NCBI GenBank assembly: GCA_028023455.1
Contig: JAQFVV010012993.1
Span: forward strand, 271,093 to 335,092
Source of the DNA: Epiperipatus broadwayi
Lineage: Eukaryota; Onychophora; Udeonychophora; Euonychophora; Peripatidae
DNA: 64,000 nucleotides
Reading direction: 5' to 3'
Every line of letters starts with the position of its first letter. Position 1 is the first letter of the stretch. Made by a program: the position numbers and the translations under genes. The notes under the pieces were generated by a model, which saw only the letters and a program-made list of their open reading frames with translations, did not search any database and had not been told where the DNA came from. This document shows, piece by piece, positions 10,858 through 22,919 of the stretch.

Positions 10858-10860
<3 letters not shown>
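10565..10860 (+). repeat. Single arm of the 58.7-kb palindrome family ('F' repeat)
   Basis: Phrases CCATATAGCTATTTGAGTTG, GATAGCTGGGTTTGA, ATGTCTGAAAATTTCAGA, TAAGTGCTTAGCTTTGGGTT and TTTTTAGATCTAGTGTCTGA appear in the same order as on the right arm at 58990-59140. The copy is more GC-rich than its surroundings and extends to about 10850, followed by an (AT)n(GT)n run at 10857-10897. Confidence 0.65.
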
Positions 10861-10899
<39 letters not shown>

Positions 10900-10901
<2 letters not shown>

Positions 10902-12661
10902 TACAGGGCAAACTACTTAACTCATGATAGTAGAAATCCTGGGGACAAAATAGTGCAATTTAGCACTGCATTCTCCTTTTCTTACAGCTATATATATATA
11001 TACTGAGTTCATTTTTTTAAAGCAGCAATTTATATACCTTCCTTATAACATCATTTTACTTTTCAACTTTTTTTTAGGGACTGAATCTTTATCATTATGA
11101 TGGAAATTCACTTCACTGCTTTCTTCCACTCGGTTTCTTTCTTTTTCTGAAACTTTTCCATAATTCAGATGTATATAGTTTCATCTGGAATAAGTTAACT
11201 ACATTAGTGTTCAGATATCAGCACATCTTCTTCTATACAGTGAGAGAACTTGAAGAAAAAAGTCATCACTACTTCTCAGAACCTGAAAGGAGAGAAAAAA
11301 TAACACAACTAAGCCCCCCCTTCTCACACAGCCTTTTATATTTTAGTCCTCTATAACTCATCTAGCTTTGGCCAAGTCAAAGGACCTTCATCAGCTAGCC
11401 CAAAGATTTTTTTCACACAAAAGCACTGCCATTTTAGAAAAACAACAGAATCTGAACTGACGACACTTAATGGTAAAGTAAGAAAATGAAAATTAATTTC
11501 TTCATCAATTTGTCAAAACATCTTTTTTTTTGACAATTTAAAATTCAGACAACAAAAAAAAAAAGAATAAAAATTAAATTTTATGTATACTTAAAAATAG
11601 CAAGTGTCTCTGATTTACACATTCATACTTCAACTTCAGAAAACGTGCGTGCTTTGCAGGCTATTAATCTGTTGACTTTTAAATGTGACCTCTAAACAAC
11701 CTAGTCTAGCCTGTTTTATTTTAAAGAAAAATAAACTATATAATGAAACTGCTATATTTAATATAAGAGTCTAAAATAACTATCTCTTATAATATTCATT
11801 TTTCTCATTACTACTTACTAATAAATCTTACAAATATTTATAATATGCCCACACAGAAAGATATAAAAAAAAAATAATATATGTGTGACAATGGGATTCT
11901 ATTCCTGCAATATATATATATATATATGCATTTCATATAGAGATCCATAGACATTTCATCTGACTCACTCGAATTTTGTGTATATTTTATGCCTACCCAT
12001 GATATGTATTATTTGTTCTTGATGTACTCATGTATAATTTGATTTGATTCCAGTAGAGACAATTCTAGCCATGAATTGTATTCTTGCTTTGTACCCTGGG
12101 TAATTGAAAAACAATTTACTGATGTTTTGTAGTTTAATGGTATGAGATCAGAAGCATACTGTATAGATCTAATTTTATAGAGGTCTTCAAAGTATAAACA
12201 TTTATTAGTGAGTTTAAGCTGTTTTGGTATTGCTTGTTGTATGTAAAAGTGAAATATATATGTGTGTACATCATAAATTAGAATATATAAATAACAGAAT
12301 TCTTAGTAGTCTTCAGATATAATACAAAGTTACAATGTAAAATTTTGTGATTAAAGCTGCCATATATTAACTGCACTATATGCAAGTATAAAAGGTACAA
12401 ATGTAATTGAAATACATTCGCATTTGAACTGTATTGAACTATAAATACACTTTGTTTTATTTATTGTTATATGTATTTTAGTGTTTTTATTGTTAGCTGC
12501 TCTACCAATTCGTATTTCCACAACATTTCTGCTCTTTGTGATTTATGGATAATTTTAAATATCTATGTCTGATGGTACACTTGGTATTCTTACAAGTAAA
12601 TTTTTGTATTCTATGATATATGTCTAGTTGTGCCCTTTGGTATTGGTCATTGCTGTGCCTA

Positions 12662-12706
<45 letters not shown>

Positions 12707-13010
12707 TGGATATTAGGAATATATATATATATATATATATATATATCAAAACAGTTCACACTTAAACATACTGAGAATTTTAATTTTCTTGCTGTCAAGG
12801 AAATCGTTTTGTTGTGACAAAAGTGGTTACCCACCTTTATTTATGGTCTAATATGTTTATATAAACACTAAAAATTGACACTTAACTGAAAGATGGTGAA
12901 TTTAAATTTCAAAGAAGTTTAAATAATCCACATTAACCAGGCAAATATAAACCTGCTTTTAAAAGATTAACAAACAGACAATTTTAACTTTCAATCTGAA
13001 AGCATATATT
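10900..13010. other. AT-rich DNA with microsatellites and a possible PLE-end remnant
   Basis: Contains (TA)n runs at about 11911-11928, 12665-12702 and 12719-12747. On the minus strand at 11363-11400 there is GCTAGCTGATGAAGGTCC, a GGTC/GGCC stem, then AAAGCTAG, which resembles the CUGAUGA-stem-GAAA ends of PLEs with one base lost. Otherwise nothing recognised; an open frame across the TA runs encodes only Tyr-Ile repeats. Confidence 0.4.
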
Positions 13011-13016
13011 ACTTAG

Positions 13017-13017
<1 letters not shown>

Positions 13018-13053
<36 letters not shown>

Positions 13054-13056
13054 AAG

Positions 13057-13097
<41 letters not shown>
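13018..13097. repeat. (TA)n array with mirrored flanks
   Basis: Two TA runs separated by ATATCTAAGTAATA. The left flank TTACTTAGATAA and the inner ATCTAAGTAA are complementary, so the first run sits in a short hairpin. The LINE 3' end begins about 90 bp further on. Confidence 0.85.
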
Positions 13098-13100
<3 letters not shown>

Positions 13101-13189
13101 AAAACCTATGGAAAAAATATTACAATTTGTAATATATCAAAATGTAACAATAAATAATATCTGTAACCAATTTATTGTTCTTTCATCTT

Positions 13190-14935
13190 GAGTCATCATC
13201 ATCAACCATTGTCAAACCACTGCAGGTTGAAGGCCTCTCCAAGTTCAAACCATCTTCTCTGATCTTTACCTTCTCTTCTCAAAACCACCCCTGCACACTT
13301 TCCTATTTCATCCATCCAAGTCACATGTGGTCTCTTTCTGGATCTGTTACAATCTCTTGGACTTTAGTTGAAGATTTCAATTGTCTATCTATTATCATCT
13401 CTTCTAGCAATATGTCCAACCCAACTCACTTCAGTCTTTTAATTTTTTCAATGAGGTCAAAAACACATGTTTGTTCTCTTACCCATATATTACATTTTCA
13501 ATCTCTTCTTTTTACACCTAACATGTATCTCTCCATAGTACTTTAAGTGGTCTGAAGTCTTTGTATTACTTTTCTATTAAGTATCCAAGTCTCAGATCCA
13601 TAAGTAGAACTGGTAAAACACATTTATTAAAAACCTTTCTTTTTAAACACATAGGCATATTTCCTATTAGTATCAAGTTATTTCTATCAAAAGCACTCCA
13701 ACCAAGTTTAATTCTATGATTAATTTAATTCATTAAGTTTCCATATATATTAATATTCTGACCAAGATATTTTTAGCTGTTAACTTTTTCTAACTCATCA
13801 TAATCAATCTTTATTTTCATATTTTGAAAAAATCCATTAAACATTACTTTAGTCTATTTAACATTTATTTTTAGTCCATTTTTCTTACTTTTATCTGATA
13901 ACTCATGCAACATTTTCTGCAGCTCTAAAACATTATTTGCAAAAACAACTACATCATCTGCAGAATATAAATGACTTAAATAATCTCCATTTACTTTCAC
14001 TCCTTTAGATTTCCATTTTAATCCACAAAATACTTTTTGCAGCACTGCTGTAAAAAGTTTTGTAGATATGGAGTCACCCTGCTTTTCACCTTTTTAATGT
14101 TGTCTTTCCTAGTATCATTATGTAATCTAATTGTTACTGTTGCATTTTTATGAATATTATTTCAAATATAACAATATCCTGGATCTATACCTTGATGATC
14201 CAATGCTTTAATCATTGAAAAAATATTTATAGTATCAAATGCCATCATTGAAAAAATATTTATAGTATCAAATGCCATTTCATAATCTACATATCCAAAG
14301 CATAATGAAAACTCATATACATTTGTCCTTTAAAACTCATATACCTTTGTCCTTTCTATAACTTCTCTCAATACCTGGAAATGAGATACTGTACTAAAAC
14401 CACTTTCAATTCCAGATTGTTCTTAGTTGGCAGAAATCCAATGTTCTTTGTAGATGAGTTGTAATTATCTTGGCAAAAATTTTCTATAAAACTGATAAAA
14501 GGCTGATAGGTCTGTAATTTCTAATATTTTCTTTATCACTTTTTTTAAATATTAATATTAATACTGCATTCTTCCAATCATCTGGTACATTTTTATCATT
14601 TAGACATTTGATATATTACTTTGATAAAAAATTTATATTTCTTCACCTGCTTCTTTTAATATATCAATTATAATTCCATCATTATCCAGAGCCTTTCCTT
14701 TCTTCATAAATTTAATTGCATATCTCACTTCTTCATTTAAAATTGTGGCAATTTGGAAGACATAATAAATATAAGAGGTACTTGTTCTTTATTGCTATAT
14801 AATTTTTGATAGAAGTCTTCAGCTCATTTCATGATGTCATTTTTTTTTTTAATAATAGTTCCATCTTTTTTTCCTTATTGCAAATATAAATTTTCTACCA
14901 ATACCAAAATGTTGTTTTACACTCTTGAGACTTTT
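13190..14935 (-). mobile_element. RTE-like LINE, reverse transcriptase and C-terminal part
   Basis: Reads 5' to 3' on the minus strand. From the right: HFGIGRKFIFAIRKKDGTII (about 14850-14910), a decayed fingers/palm region, the RT active-site block GDYLSHLYSADDVVVFANN (13930-14000), KKNGLKINVK, KIDYDELEKVN, NRNNLI, VGHIARRDDNR (near 13420), KRPHVTWMDEIGKCAGVV and the C-terminus ending LQWFDNG near 13205, followed by a short GATGATGATGACTC tail. The usual aromatic residue before ADD is Ser here, though both Asp remain. Many stops and frameshifts, including a 33-bp tandem duplication near 14212-14280. The 5' half of the same LINE lies next to it in the opposite orientation (15010-15912). Confidence 0.9.
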
Positions 14936-15009
14936 ATTGTCTTCTACAGATTTGTACTCTACTATAAAAGCACAAATATTGAAAATACAAGTGGAGTAGG
15001 ATTTGTTAT

Positions 15010-15912
15010 AAATAAAAAGTGAAAGAATAATATTGTGGAGATTTCTGGTGTATTGAACAGGGTGGCAAGATTAGATATACATCTTAATACCAGATACCAA
15101 ATGCAGATAAATCAGGTTTATGCTCCAACAAATTCTCATACTGATGACATAGTAGATTTTTCATGGATGTACAAAAGGCTTTTAATCAGAGTAAACAACA
15201 TTTTAAAATTGTTATGGTAGACATTAATGCTAGAATTGGTAAACAAATGAAAGATAAAAGTGCTGTAGGTAATTTTGGTTTTGGTAATAAAAATGAGAGA
15301 GGTCATAGACTTGTGGAGTTTGCAGAAAAAGAAAAACTTTATATTATGAATTTTTTTTTTAGAAAAATGTTAAAAGGAAATGGACATGGTAGCATCCAAA
15401 TGAAGGCACAGCAGAATTGGATTATATTTTGACTAACAGAAAATGCATATTTCAAGATTGTAATGTTCTTAATAAATTTAACATAGTAAGTGATCATCAA
15501 TTAGTAAGATGTAAGATATATGATAGTGCAAAACTAGAGAGACAAAAATTATTAAGAAAAACAATATTTACAGTTGATATCCCTAATCTTCAGAAACACT
15601 CTAATGAATTTAAATTAAGACTTACAAATCAGTTTCAAGTATTAATAGATTATGAACATGATTCAGATTTGTATGAAATTAATAAGAAAAAACTGATAAA
15701 TTTTTAAAAACTGCAACAAAGGTAGCTGGTAGAAAAAAGCAGCAATTGACCAATAAAATTTTTACTGAGGTTAGAGAATTTATGAAGAAAAGAAGGAATA
15801 TGAAGATACACAAAAATGATGCGTTAAAAAGAATTGAATACCTTGAATTCTGTAAAATGGTGTGGAAAAGAGTTGAAAATGATATAAGAAAGTATAACTG
15901 TCATCCTGAGTA
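15010..15912 (+). mobile_element. RTE-like LINE, endonuclease part, inverted 5' segment
   Basis: Plus-strand translation gives GVLNRVARLDI, the block QVYAPTNSHTDD (15113-15150), then, after a frameshift, DINARIGKQMKD near 15222 (Gly-Asp of the canonical GDFNARIG changed to Val-Asp, Phe to Ile), EFAEKEKLYIMN, a further frameshift, and DYILTNRKCIFQDCN with SDHQLVRCK (near 15490-15515, conserved Asp and His kept). It ends with VWKRVENDIRKYN before a TA array. This is the region that should lie directly upstream of the minus-strand segment at 13190-14935, so the pair looks like one insertion with an inverted 5' part. Confidence 0.9.
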
Positions 15913-15913
15913 G

Positions 15914-16007
<94 letters not shown>
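15914..16007. repeat. (TA)n microsatellite, left flank of solo LTR
   Basis: About 47 TA units. It separates the LINE from TGTAAC at 16008, where the solo LTR starts. Confidence 0.95.
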
Positions 16008-16010
<3 letters not shown>

Positions 16011-17268
16011 AACTTAAATAAAATATGAAAAAGAAAAGAATTGAAATATGCAAAGAATTAAAATATTTCCACTAGCTGCTGAGTATAAGCTATGAATCAT
16101 TGCAAGTAAAATTATTATTAAGGGAATGGCATTGTAGCCAAAAATATAAGATCAAAATGCTTATCTCAAACATTGTAACTTAAATATAAGATTCAGTATC
16201 AATCAAAATATTGGTGGCTTAATTCATCAATCCCTACTTAAGATTTTAAATATATCATAATATCAATAATTAGAAACAATAATGCTTGGATACTAGTCAT
16301 TTCAGGTGTCTGGCCTATTTCAAACCCTAGTTAGGCAGCCATTGTATCATCAATAAACAAGTAGAAACTATAAACAAATCATTAAGGACAAACTATTATA
16401 ACTCAGGAAATAATGTCAAGTGGGTGAGTACACTGGTAACTCAATAAAATATCTTCTCAATAAATCTAACAGTAGATTTTACTTACTTTCATCTCTTGGT
16501 TTGATGTCCAGTATATATTTAAGTAAATAACAAGTGAATATGGTCTAGCAGAGCTCCACTAGATTATCTGAACCTAGACACAGTTATATCTTATAAACTT
16601 TCCACATGTACCAGGTTTGAATCCCTTTTGGTACTTTATTTCTAACAAAAATGGAGGATTTTGCTTTTAGACCCATATCACTGTGTGCACTAACATTTAG
16701 GTAAACATAAAACATCCTTAAACTAAAGTGGAGTATATAAAGTTCATCAGACAGTAATCATCTCCTAGATCTTAATATAATAAATGTGTTCAATATCTTT
16801 ATAAGTTTTTCTAGCTAATATTATACCATTAATTTAGGATGACAATTCACTCATCCTTGCATGATGTAGATGATGGAATGGTGGCTATTATGATTATTCA
16901 CGAATGTCAACTAAATATCATGAAATCACTTATTTATCTAGGGCCTTTAAACATTTATCTAACTCATTAATTAAAACATGATGATGATGATGACAATAAT
17001 GATAATGATAATGGTTTCAACCACAGCTTCAGAAACAAGTTTAACATAAAATTTAGTTCCAAAGAAATTCATAACTACTGGTTAATCTTAGTATATTTAA
17101 TTAGAACCTAAACAATTAACGTTCACCATTGATGATGAATGATCACAACTAATAAAGAATACTCTCAATGAAATATATACACCTCATTTAATAAAACAAT
17201 TTAACATTTATTAATGCATTACTAACATATACAAACAATTTAAAGATAAAACTAAAAATTCATATGAC

Positions 17269-17305
<37 letters not shown>

Positions 17306-17509
17306 TGATTATAAGGCAATCATAAGATTAATTTTAAGTTCTTCCCCCTTTCCCGTTGAAGATATAATGTATATAAAATTGGATATTAAATTTTGCTAAA
17401 ATTTTCAATTCACAAGAAAATATTTCATATAAAAAAATAAACCCTCTTTTGGCACACATACTTTGGATCTTTATACATCTAAACTTAACATATAAAGTAG
17501 AATGATGAA

Positions 17510-18156
17510 ATAAGCAAAACGTTTATACTTTGTGGCTAATTATGAATCAAAATATATAAAATGCAAAGACTCCTACTCCCTTACCTGCCTAATATGCATA
17601 AATGTTTTTATAATATTTTCAATAATAAATACCAGTTATGTTTTCATAGACCTCCTAACTCTAACAAATTAATTAATAATACCAAAGACTGCCTACCACC
17701 CTTGCTGACACCTCAAGTGGTTTATAATATTGCCTGCCCTGAAAAAATTTGTAGATCATCATATTATGGTGAGACTAGGGCCTCTCTCTCCACTAGGCTA
17801 TCTTAACACACTTATTCTTATAATAAAGCTTTGTTGGACACCACTCATAGTACAGTATTTGTGCAGCACCGTGCTTCAGCTGGGCATGATTGTCAACCGG
17901 GAAATCCAGTGGTGGAATGCAGAGAGCAGCATAATCTAAAAAAAAAATAAAAGAAGCTTTCTTTATATCTAAAGATGGCAATGCCATCAATAGAAAAGAC
18001 TCTTGCTACAAAATATCCAAGAAATGGAATGCATAATTATTTCATTTGCATAAATTTGCATCACTCTGAATCAATTTATTATATTTTGTAATATGGCTAT
18101 GATTATGAGGGCTTGAACCTTGAAAGCGCTTAGCCATTTAATGAATAGATATTAAA
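17510..18156 (+). mobile_element. Penelope-like element 3' fragment with GIY-YIG domain
   Basis: Inserted in the solo LTR and flanked by an 11-bp duplication, AGAATGATGAA, at 17499-17509 and 18157-18167. Plus-strand translation from about 17561 reads KDCLPPLLTPQVVYNIACP, then RSSYYGETRASLSTRLS: the VVYNI and YYGET blocks match the GIY and YIG strands of the endonuclease domain found at the C-terminus of PLE proteins, and Arg of STRL is retained. After one in-frame TAA it goes on with TVFVQHRASAGHD and ECREQHNLKKK, then after a frameshift with KEAFFISKDGNAINRKDS and KISKKWNA before a stop at about 18031. Reverse transcriptase is missing, so this is a 5'-truncated dead copy. The 3' end carries a hammerhead-like remnant. 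Confidence 0.8.
18102..18130 (+). ncRNA. Hammerhead-like remnant in the PLE 3' end
   Basis: ATTATGA (18102-18108) in the place of CTGATGA, then GGGCTTGAACCTT as an AGG/CCT hairpin, then GAAA (18122-18125) and GCGCTTAGCC. The order and spacing match the ribozyme-bearing ends of PLEs; the first motif has two changes, so activity is unlikely. Confidence 0.4.
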
Positions 18157-20199
18157 AGAATGATGAAGTAGAAAAAGTGTTAGTTAAATTGAAAAGAAAA
18201 AGATTTCCAGAAACAAGTTTTTAAATTACTTCTCTCCCTTTCCTATTGAAGCTACTCCTAAAATTGCTATACCTTAAATCAAAACAAAATAACCTAATAC
18301 TCTTAACACTATATATGTCTATTATTCTAACATTCATGTGCAATTATATACATGTAATGATTTAATATATTACTGTGTATGTGTATGTTTATCCCCTTAT
18401 AACTAAACATTATTTAAAAACAAAATAATAATACAAAAAAAACTTTTACATATTAACAAACATTTCATAATTTTAGATTGGTATATAATAATACCCTTTA
18501 GAAAATAAACTTCATTAATAAGCTGGGTATAAAAGTTTTAGATACATAAAATTATTACTCAAGGTTATAGCCATTATTATTGAAAAAAATGTTGGTTTCA
18601 ATTGATTATGGTTGTTTTAAAGTTCTAAGAAAAAATAGAAAACTTCATCTCTAAAATGTTATGAATAGTCTTTGAGATCATAAAAAGAAAATAGTGAATG
18701 AAAATTCATATTACCAGTCCCACAGGTTCAAACTTAGCTTGTTTAATGTTCATACTTTTGCAGCAATCAATTTCTGCAGTTCGCTGGAATGGTTTCTTTT
18801 TCTTGAGGCTTGTAATTCTTTAATGATGATGATGATGGTGATATTATTTGCTTCAGTGGGAACTATTTGCCACTGGAACTTTTTATTCCCTTCCTTGTTA
18901 AGCATAATTCTTCCAATAGAGTATATCAGTTGTTCTCACATTTATAAATTTTCTTGGGTTTAAATTCAGTCACTGGAATGATTGAACTAGATGATGTAGT
19001 ACTTATCAGTAGATTAATCATTTTTCTTCAGCTTTCAAATGCAGGTGAATGTTTTCTATTACTGAAAATATCACATTTCTTTCAATCAGTCATCAGATGT
19101 AAATATTTAATTTCAGACAAGACATTTTTTTTCTACATGATATGCTGGCTCTGTGATAAATCAGGGATTTTCCCCAGATGAAATCTATATTTTTTTTTCT
19201 AGCCTGCCATCCTTATTTTTCAATCTTCAAAAAACTTTATATTAAAAAAAATGATTTAAAAAGGATATCTGGCAGAATTAAAATGCTTGTCTTCCTTAGT
19301 TTCAATATTTTGAAATCTCCTCTCTGATTTTTCTCAGAAAGGTTTTTATACTTTATTTTTCAGTTAGAGTGATCAGTAACAAACAATATAAAAAACTTGC
19401 ACTTACATGATTTTTTTGAAAAGCTTAATTTGTTTTTCAAGTAAAATCATCTTAAATGTTTCCCTTGTCACTCTGCTGGTAAAAATCGCACTCCTATAAT
19501 ATTCCATCTCTTCTCTTTGATCTATCTTATGTGAAAATTTTAAGCTGTCAGAGCTTTATCAAAACAAAAAGGTATTTACAACAACCAAAACCTCTGAGTA
19601 AGGAAAAAAATAGTTTAACAGAATTTCTTTCATTTTTTTTTCAATATGTAGATTTATGTATGTAATGTACACACGCACTTATTCAAATCATTTATAAAAT
19701 TGGCCCATTAAAACAATCTGAATGTTTTTTAGAAATTATGATTTTAATATCCACAATTAAATCCTTAACTTTCAAACCCCAAACTATACTCATAGAAAAA
19801 CAAAAATAGAAATAGAATTAAATATTAAAATCTAGTAAATGTAGGTTAGTTTTAAAAAAAGTTTAATTCCTGAAATATAAAAATGATAACTACTAGCTTG
19901 TCACACACACTGCCTATATATGTGTTATAACTTTACTTTTTTAACAAAAAAATAAATATTCAATAATTAAATGGGCGTACTATTCTTTTTGAGTTTTATC
20001 AACTCACAAACAAATACAGAACCTAACTGTTGTCCTCACTCTCTTTCTGTCTTAAGTTTTTGTAACTTGATCTTGTAGGGTTTAAACTAGGGTGCTTTAC
20101 AGAATTCTTTAGTATATAAAAATGTGATGATGATTTTTGTTCCACATTTTCTTTCATGCACATTATTACAAATTTAGCTACTGACTAAATTGTAATGGC

Positions 20200-20202
<3 letters not shown>

Positions 20203-20248
<46 letters not shown>

Positions 20249-20310
20249 TAGGTTACAATATATATATATATATATATATATATTGTAACCTAGTGTTATT
20301 GACACTTGGT
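20203..20310. repeat. TA arrays with ACACTAGGTTACA / TGTAACCTAGTGT mirror
   Basis: After the solo LTR there is a TA run (20203-20245), then CACTAGGTTACA, a second TA run (20257-20282), then TGTAACCTAGTG. The two 12-13-bp phrases are exact reverse complements around the second TA run. TGTAACCTA is also how the LTR at 24580 starts, so these may be remnants of LTR ends next to a TA array. Confidence 0.7.
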
Positions 20311-20824
20311 TTACTTGGCATTATTTCTGCAGGAAAACAATGCTATTCTTTAAAGAAATAAAAAGATAAAATAACAATAGTAATAATGGATTAATAAAGT
20401 ATGCTATTCACTCACTTTGGCATGTTTTGGGTGAATAACTAATAGATTTAATAACTCAATGTCATTTTAAAGAGAGAACGTGAATAATTTAATTGAGATA
20501 TTAATAATTAGAGCAAATTAATATGGTATAAAAGCTAAACAGTAATTGATTTTGGATGGATAGAGGGGAGAGTGGATGAGTGTCTTATCATAAAGCACAA
20601 TAACTTCTGGTAATTTCTTTTTGTAAAAAAAAAATAATAATGTTTAAAGAATTATACATCACTGATTGTTAATTTAATGTATTTATTATTATTTTTTTTA
20701 TATTGTCAAATTACTTTGTAATCCAGGTAAATAATACTGAAAACTATATGATTGTAATAAGTTTTTCCTTTCTTTTGTTTATGTTATAATCAAATGATTA
20801 TTTTTCTGTAAGTGGTCGCTAAAG

Positions 20825-20863
<39 letters not shown>

Positions 20864-22730
20864 GCTTTTAGTTTTCAAGGAAGGAACAGTGCTGAAATTT
20901 GGTAACTCAATTTTTTCATTTTATTTTGCAGAAATAAATGTAATCAAAGTAAAATTTTAATAATATCATGTGTGGCTAAAATTTTTTGATAAGATATCCT
21001 GATTTCTTCGCCATCTACCTATTCAAAGACCTTTTATACTTAAAATTTTATTGTCTCATGCTAAAGTTCAAAAATGACAGATGTAACTAAAGGATTCACG
21101 AAAAATTATATTATATCTAAATTAAGGAAAGGAAGCGATTTCCAAGAAAAAATTAATTATTTATTAACTTTATGTCATTTATTGATATTTTCTTGGTATA
21201 AAGAAAATAATAATAATAATAATAATTGAAAGAAATATTTTGAAACCAAGGAAAATCAACTAGAAACATTTTCGCGCTCTTTCTAAATATTGTCTGCCTT
21301 TACAAGTAATGTAGTTACATACGTTAAAATATGTTTTATTCACCAAGAATTGTCTGGAAATAATAATAATGATAAATAAGATTAAATTATGCACATGTAT
21401 ATTTTTTTTTGAAAAAAATATAAACTTTCTCAGAGTAAATATAGGAAGAGTTATATAGGGGCATTCTTACGGAGAAGTTACCGTTAAAAAATTTATAATT
21501 CCTAAAGTATGAACAAAACCAAATATCTTAGTGACTTAATGATAAAAATAAATGATATATTATATTACACATCAGTTGGAGTTAGTAAAACTTCCTATAC
21601 ATGTAAATCAGCTGCAGTTATTATCAGAATAATCTCGGAAAAATTGCGCATTTTCATCCAAGTAAGCTAGCTAATATGAATTGTACGTATCGTCAATAAT
21701 AAAGTAAAAAAAAAAAAAAGAATTGTGTATGTTTATCGTCTATCGTCAACTGTTCGTTATGTTAGAATATGTATATTTTATTTTCTATGGATCCCAAAAT
21801 TGTAGCAGTTTAATTCAAGTAAGAATTAATCTTCAATTCTGCTATATTTTTCTTTACCTAATTTATTAAACGCACAAAATAAGAGAAAACTTTTATTTAA
21901 AGGAAATAATACCATGCGTTTATTGTTTTTAAACTTGCTTTGTGAAATACGACTGGATAAAGCTCTTCACCTGGACCAATTGCTCAACAGAAAAACATTT
22001 TCTAATGAGAGAGTATGCACTTGTTAATTAATGATTGTTTAAAACTAAGTTATAAATGATATGCATTTTTTTTGTTATATCACATAGGTTAAAGTCTGTA
22101 TGGTCAAGTAATATTTAATAGCCTTGTAAAGACAAAGGTATGTTTTAATATAATTATTATAGGTTAAGTTGATATTTAACACAAAAAAAAAAATCTATAA
22201 AATATGTTTTAATTATTACATACAATTGTAGGTAGAAATTTTGTATGTTAGATACATAAAAGAAAAATATTTAGATATTTAAGGGGTAAAATAAATATTG
22301 AAAATTATCAGAAGTAACTAAAAAAAAAAAAAAAATTGCTATAACAAAATATTTTTTGTTAAAGTTTTGAAACGAATTTATACTGTATTAATTGAGGAAT
22401 TTATTCCTAATTATTCTTAAATAACACATCCACTTTATTTAGTTTAAGATAGTATGCTACCAACTATTTTGAATATTCCTTTATTAAAATCAAAATTATT
22501 ATACTTTTATTCTATGATGTCCATTGATTTCAGATGTTGATCAAAGTATACACGGTAACATAAGTTTATTATAATCAGTGTATTTACTTATCCTGCCCAA
22601 ATATAGCATTGGTATATGCTTAATATTCGCATAGGTAATAATTATAATGTATTTATTTTGTGGGATGAAAAATGATCTCCCCAAAAGCTTTGTTTTCCAT
22701 GAGAGGAAGATTTTAAATATAATGTTCAGG
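20310..22730. other. AT-rich DNA, nothing recognised
   Basis: One (TA)n run at 20827-20860 and an AAT run near 21210. No gene or dispersed repeat recognised on either strand. Confidence 0.4.
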
Positions 22731-22734
22731 TATG

Positions 22735-22915
22735 TTTATAGCCCAAGTGATCGATTCTCATAGATAGGACGATCAAGAATTTATCTAGCATTTAGTATGC
22801 TTCATTCGTTTAAATCCCAGGAGAGGATTGTATTTGGTGTGTGTTCGTTGTATGCCCAAGTAAGAGGCAAGAAACCACCAAAATATTTTAATGTAGTAGA
22901 TTACTCTACAGACCT
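22735..22915 (+). repeat. Possible tRNA-derived SINE
   Basis: TAGCCCAAGTG (22739-22749) fits the box A consensus of a pol III promoter, and CGTTTAAATCCC (about 22808-22819) fits a weak box B, about 70 bases apart. The following 90 bases (to AGACCTTCGTGG) are less AT-rich than the surroundings. No second copy or target duplication was found in the window, so this rests on promoter-like motifs alone. Confidence 0.3.
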
Positions 22916-22919
22916 TCGT

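Larger units (their letters stand above)
16008..20202 (-). mobile_element. Solo LTR of the 24.6-34.9 kb element family, with nested PLE
   Basis: Collinear over its whole length with the two LTRs at 24580-27838 and 31663-34904 but clearly diverged. It starts TGTAAC and ends GGCACA (TGTGCC...GTTACA on the element strand) and is flanked by ATATAT on both sides, inside a TA array. Shared landmarks include GGTCTAGCAG (about 16542), GGTTTGAATCCC (about 16615), GATGATGATGA, (ATA)n near 17275, AGTTCTTCCCCCTTTCCC (17339), and GATCTTGTAGGG (20076). Removing the 658 bp of PLE plus one target copy leaves about 3.5 kb, close to the 3.25 kb of the other LTRs. No internal region adjoins it, hence solo. It is older than the other two, which are nearly identical to each other. 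Confidence 0.8.

Noticed and set aside
12502-12834. 110-codon minus frame with long Tyr-Ile repeats
   Set aside because: It is the translation of (TA)n arrays; the rest of the frame has no protein-like features.
13175-13546. 123-codon plus frame
   Set aside because: Antisense shadow of the LINE C-terminus, which reads clearly on the minus strand (KRPHVTWMDEI, LQWFDNG).
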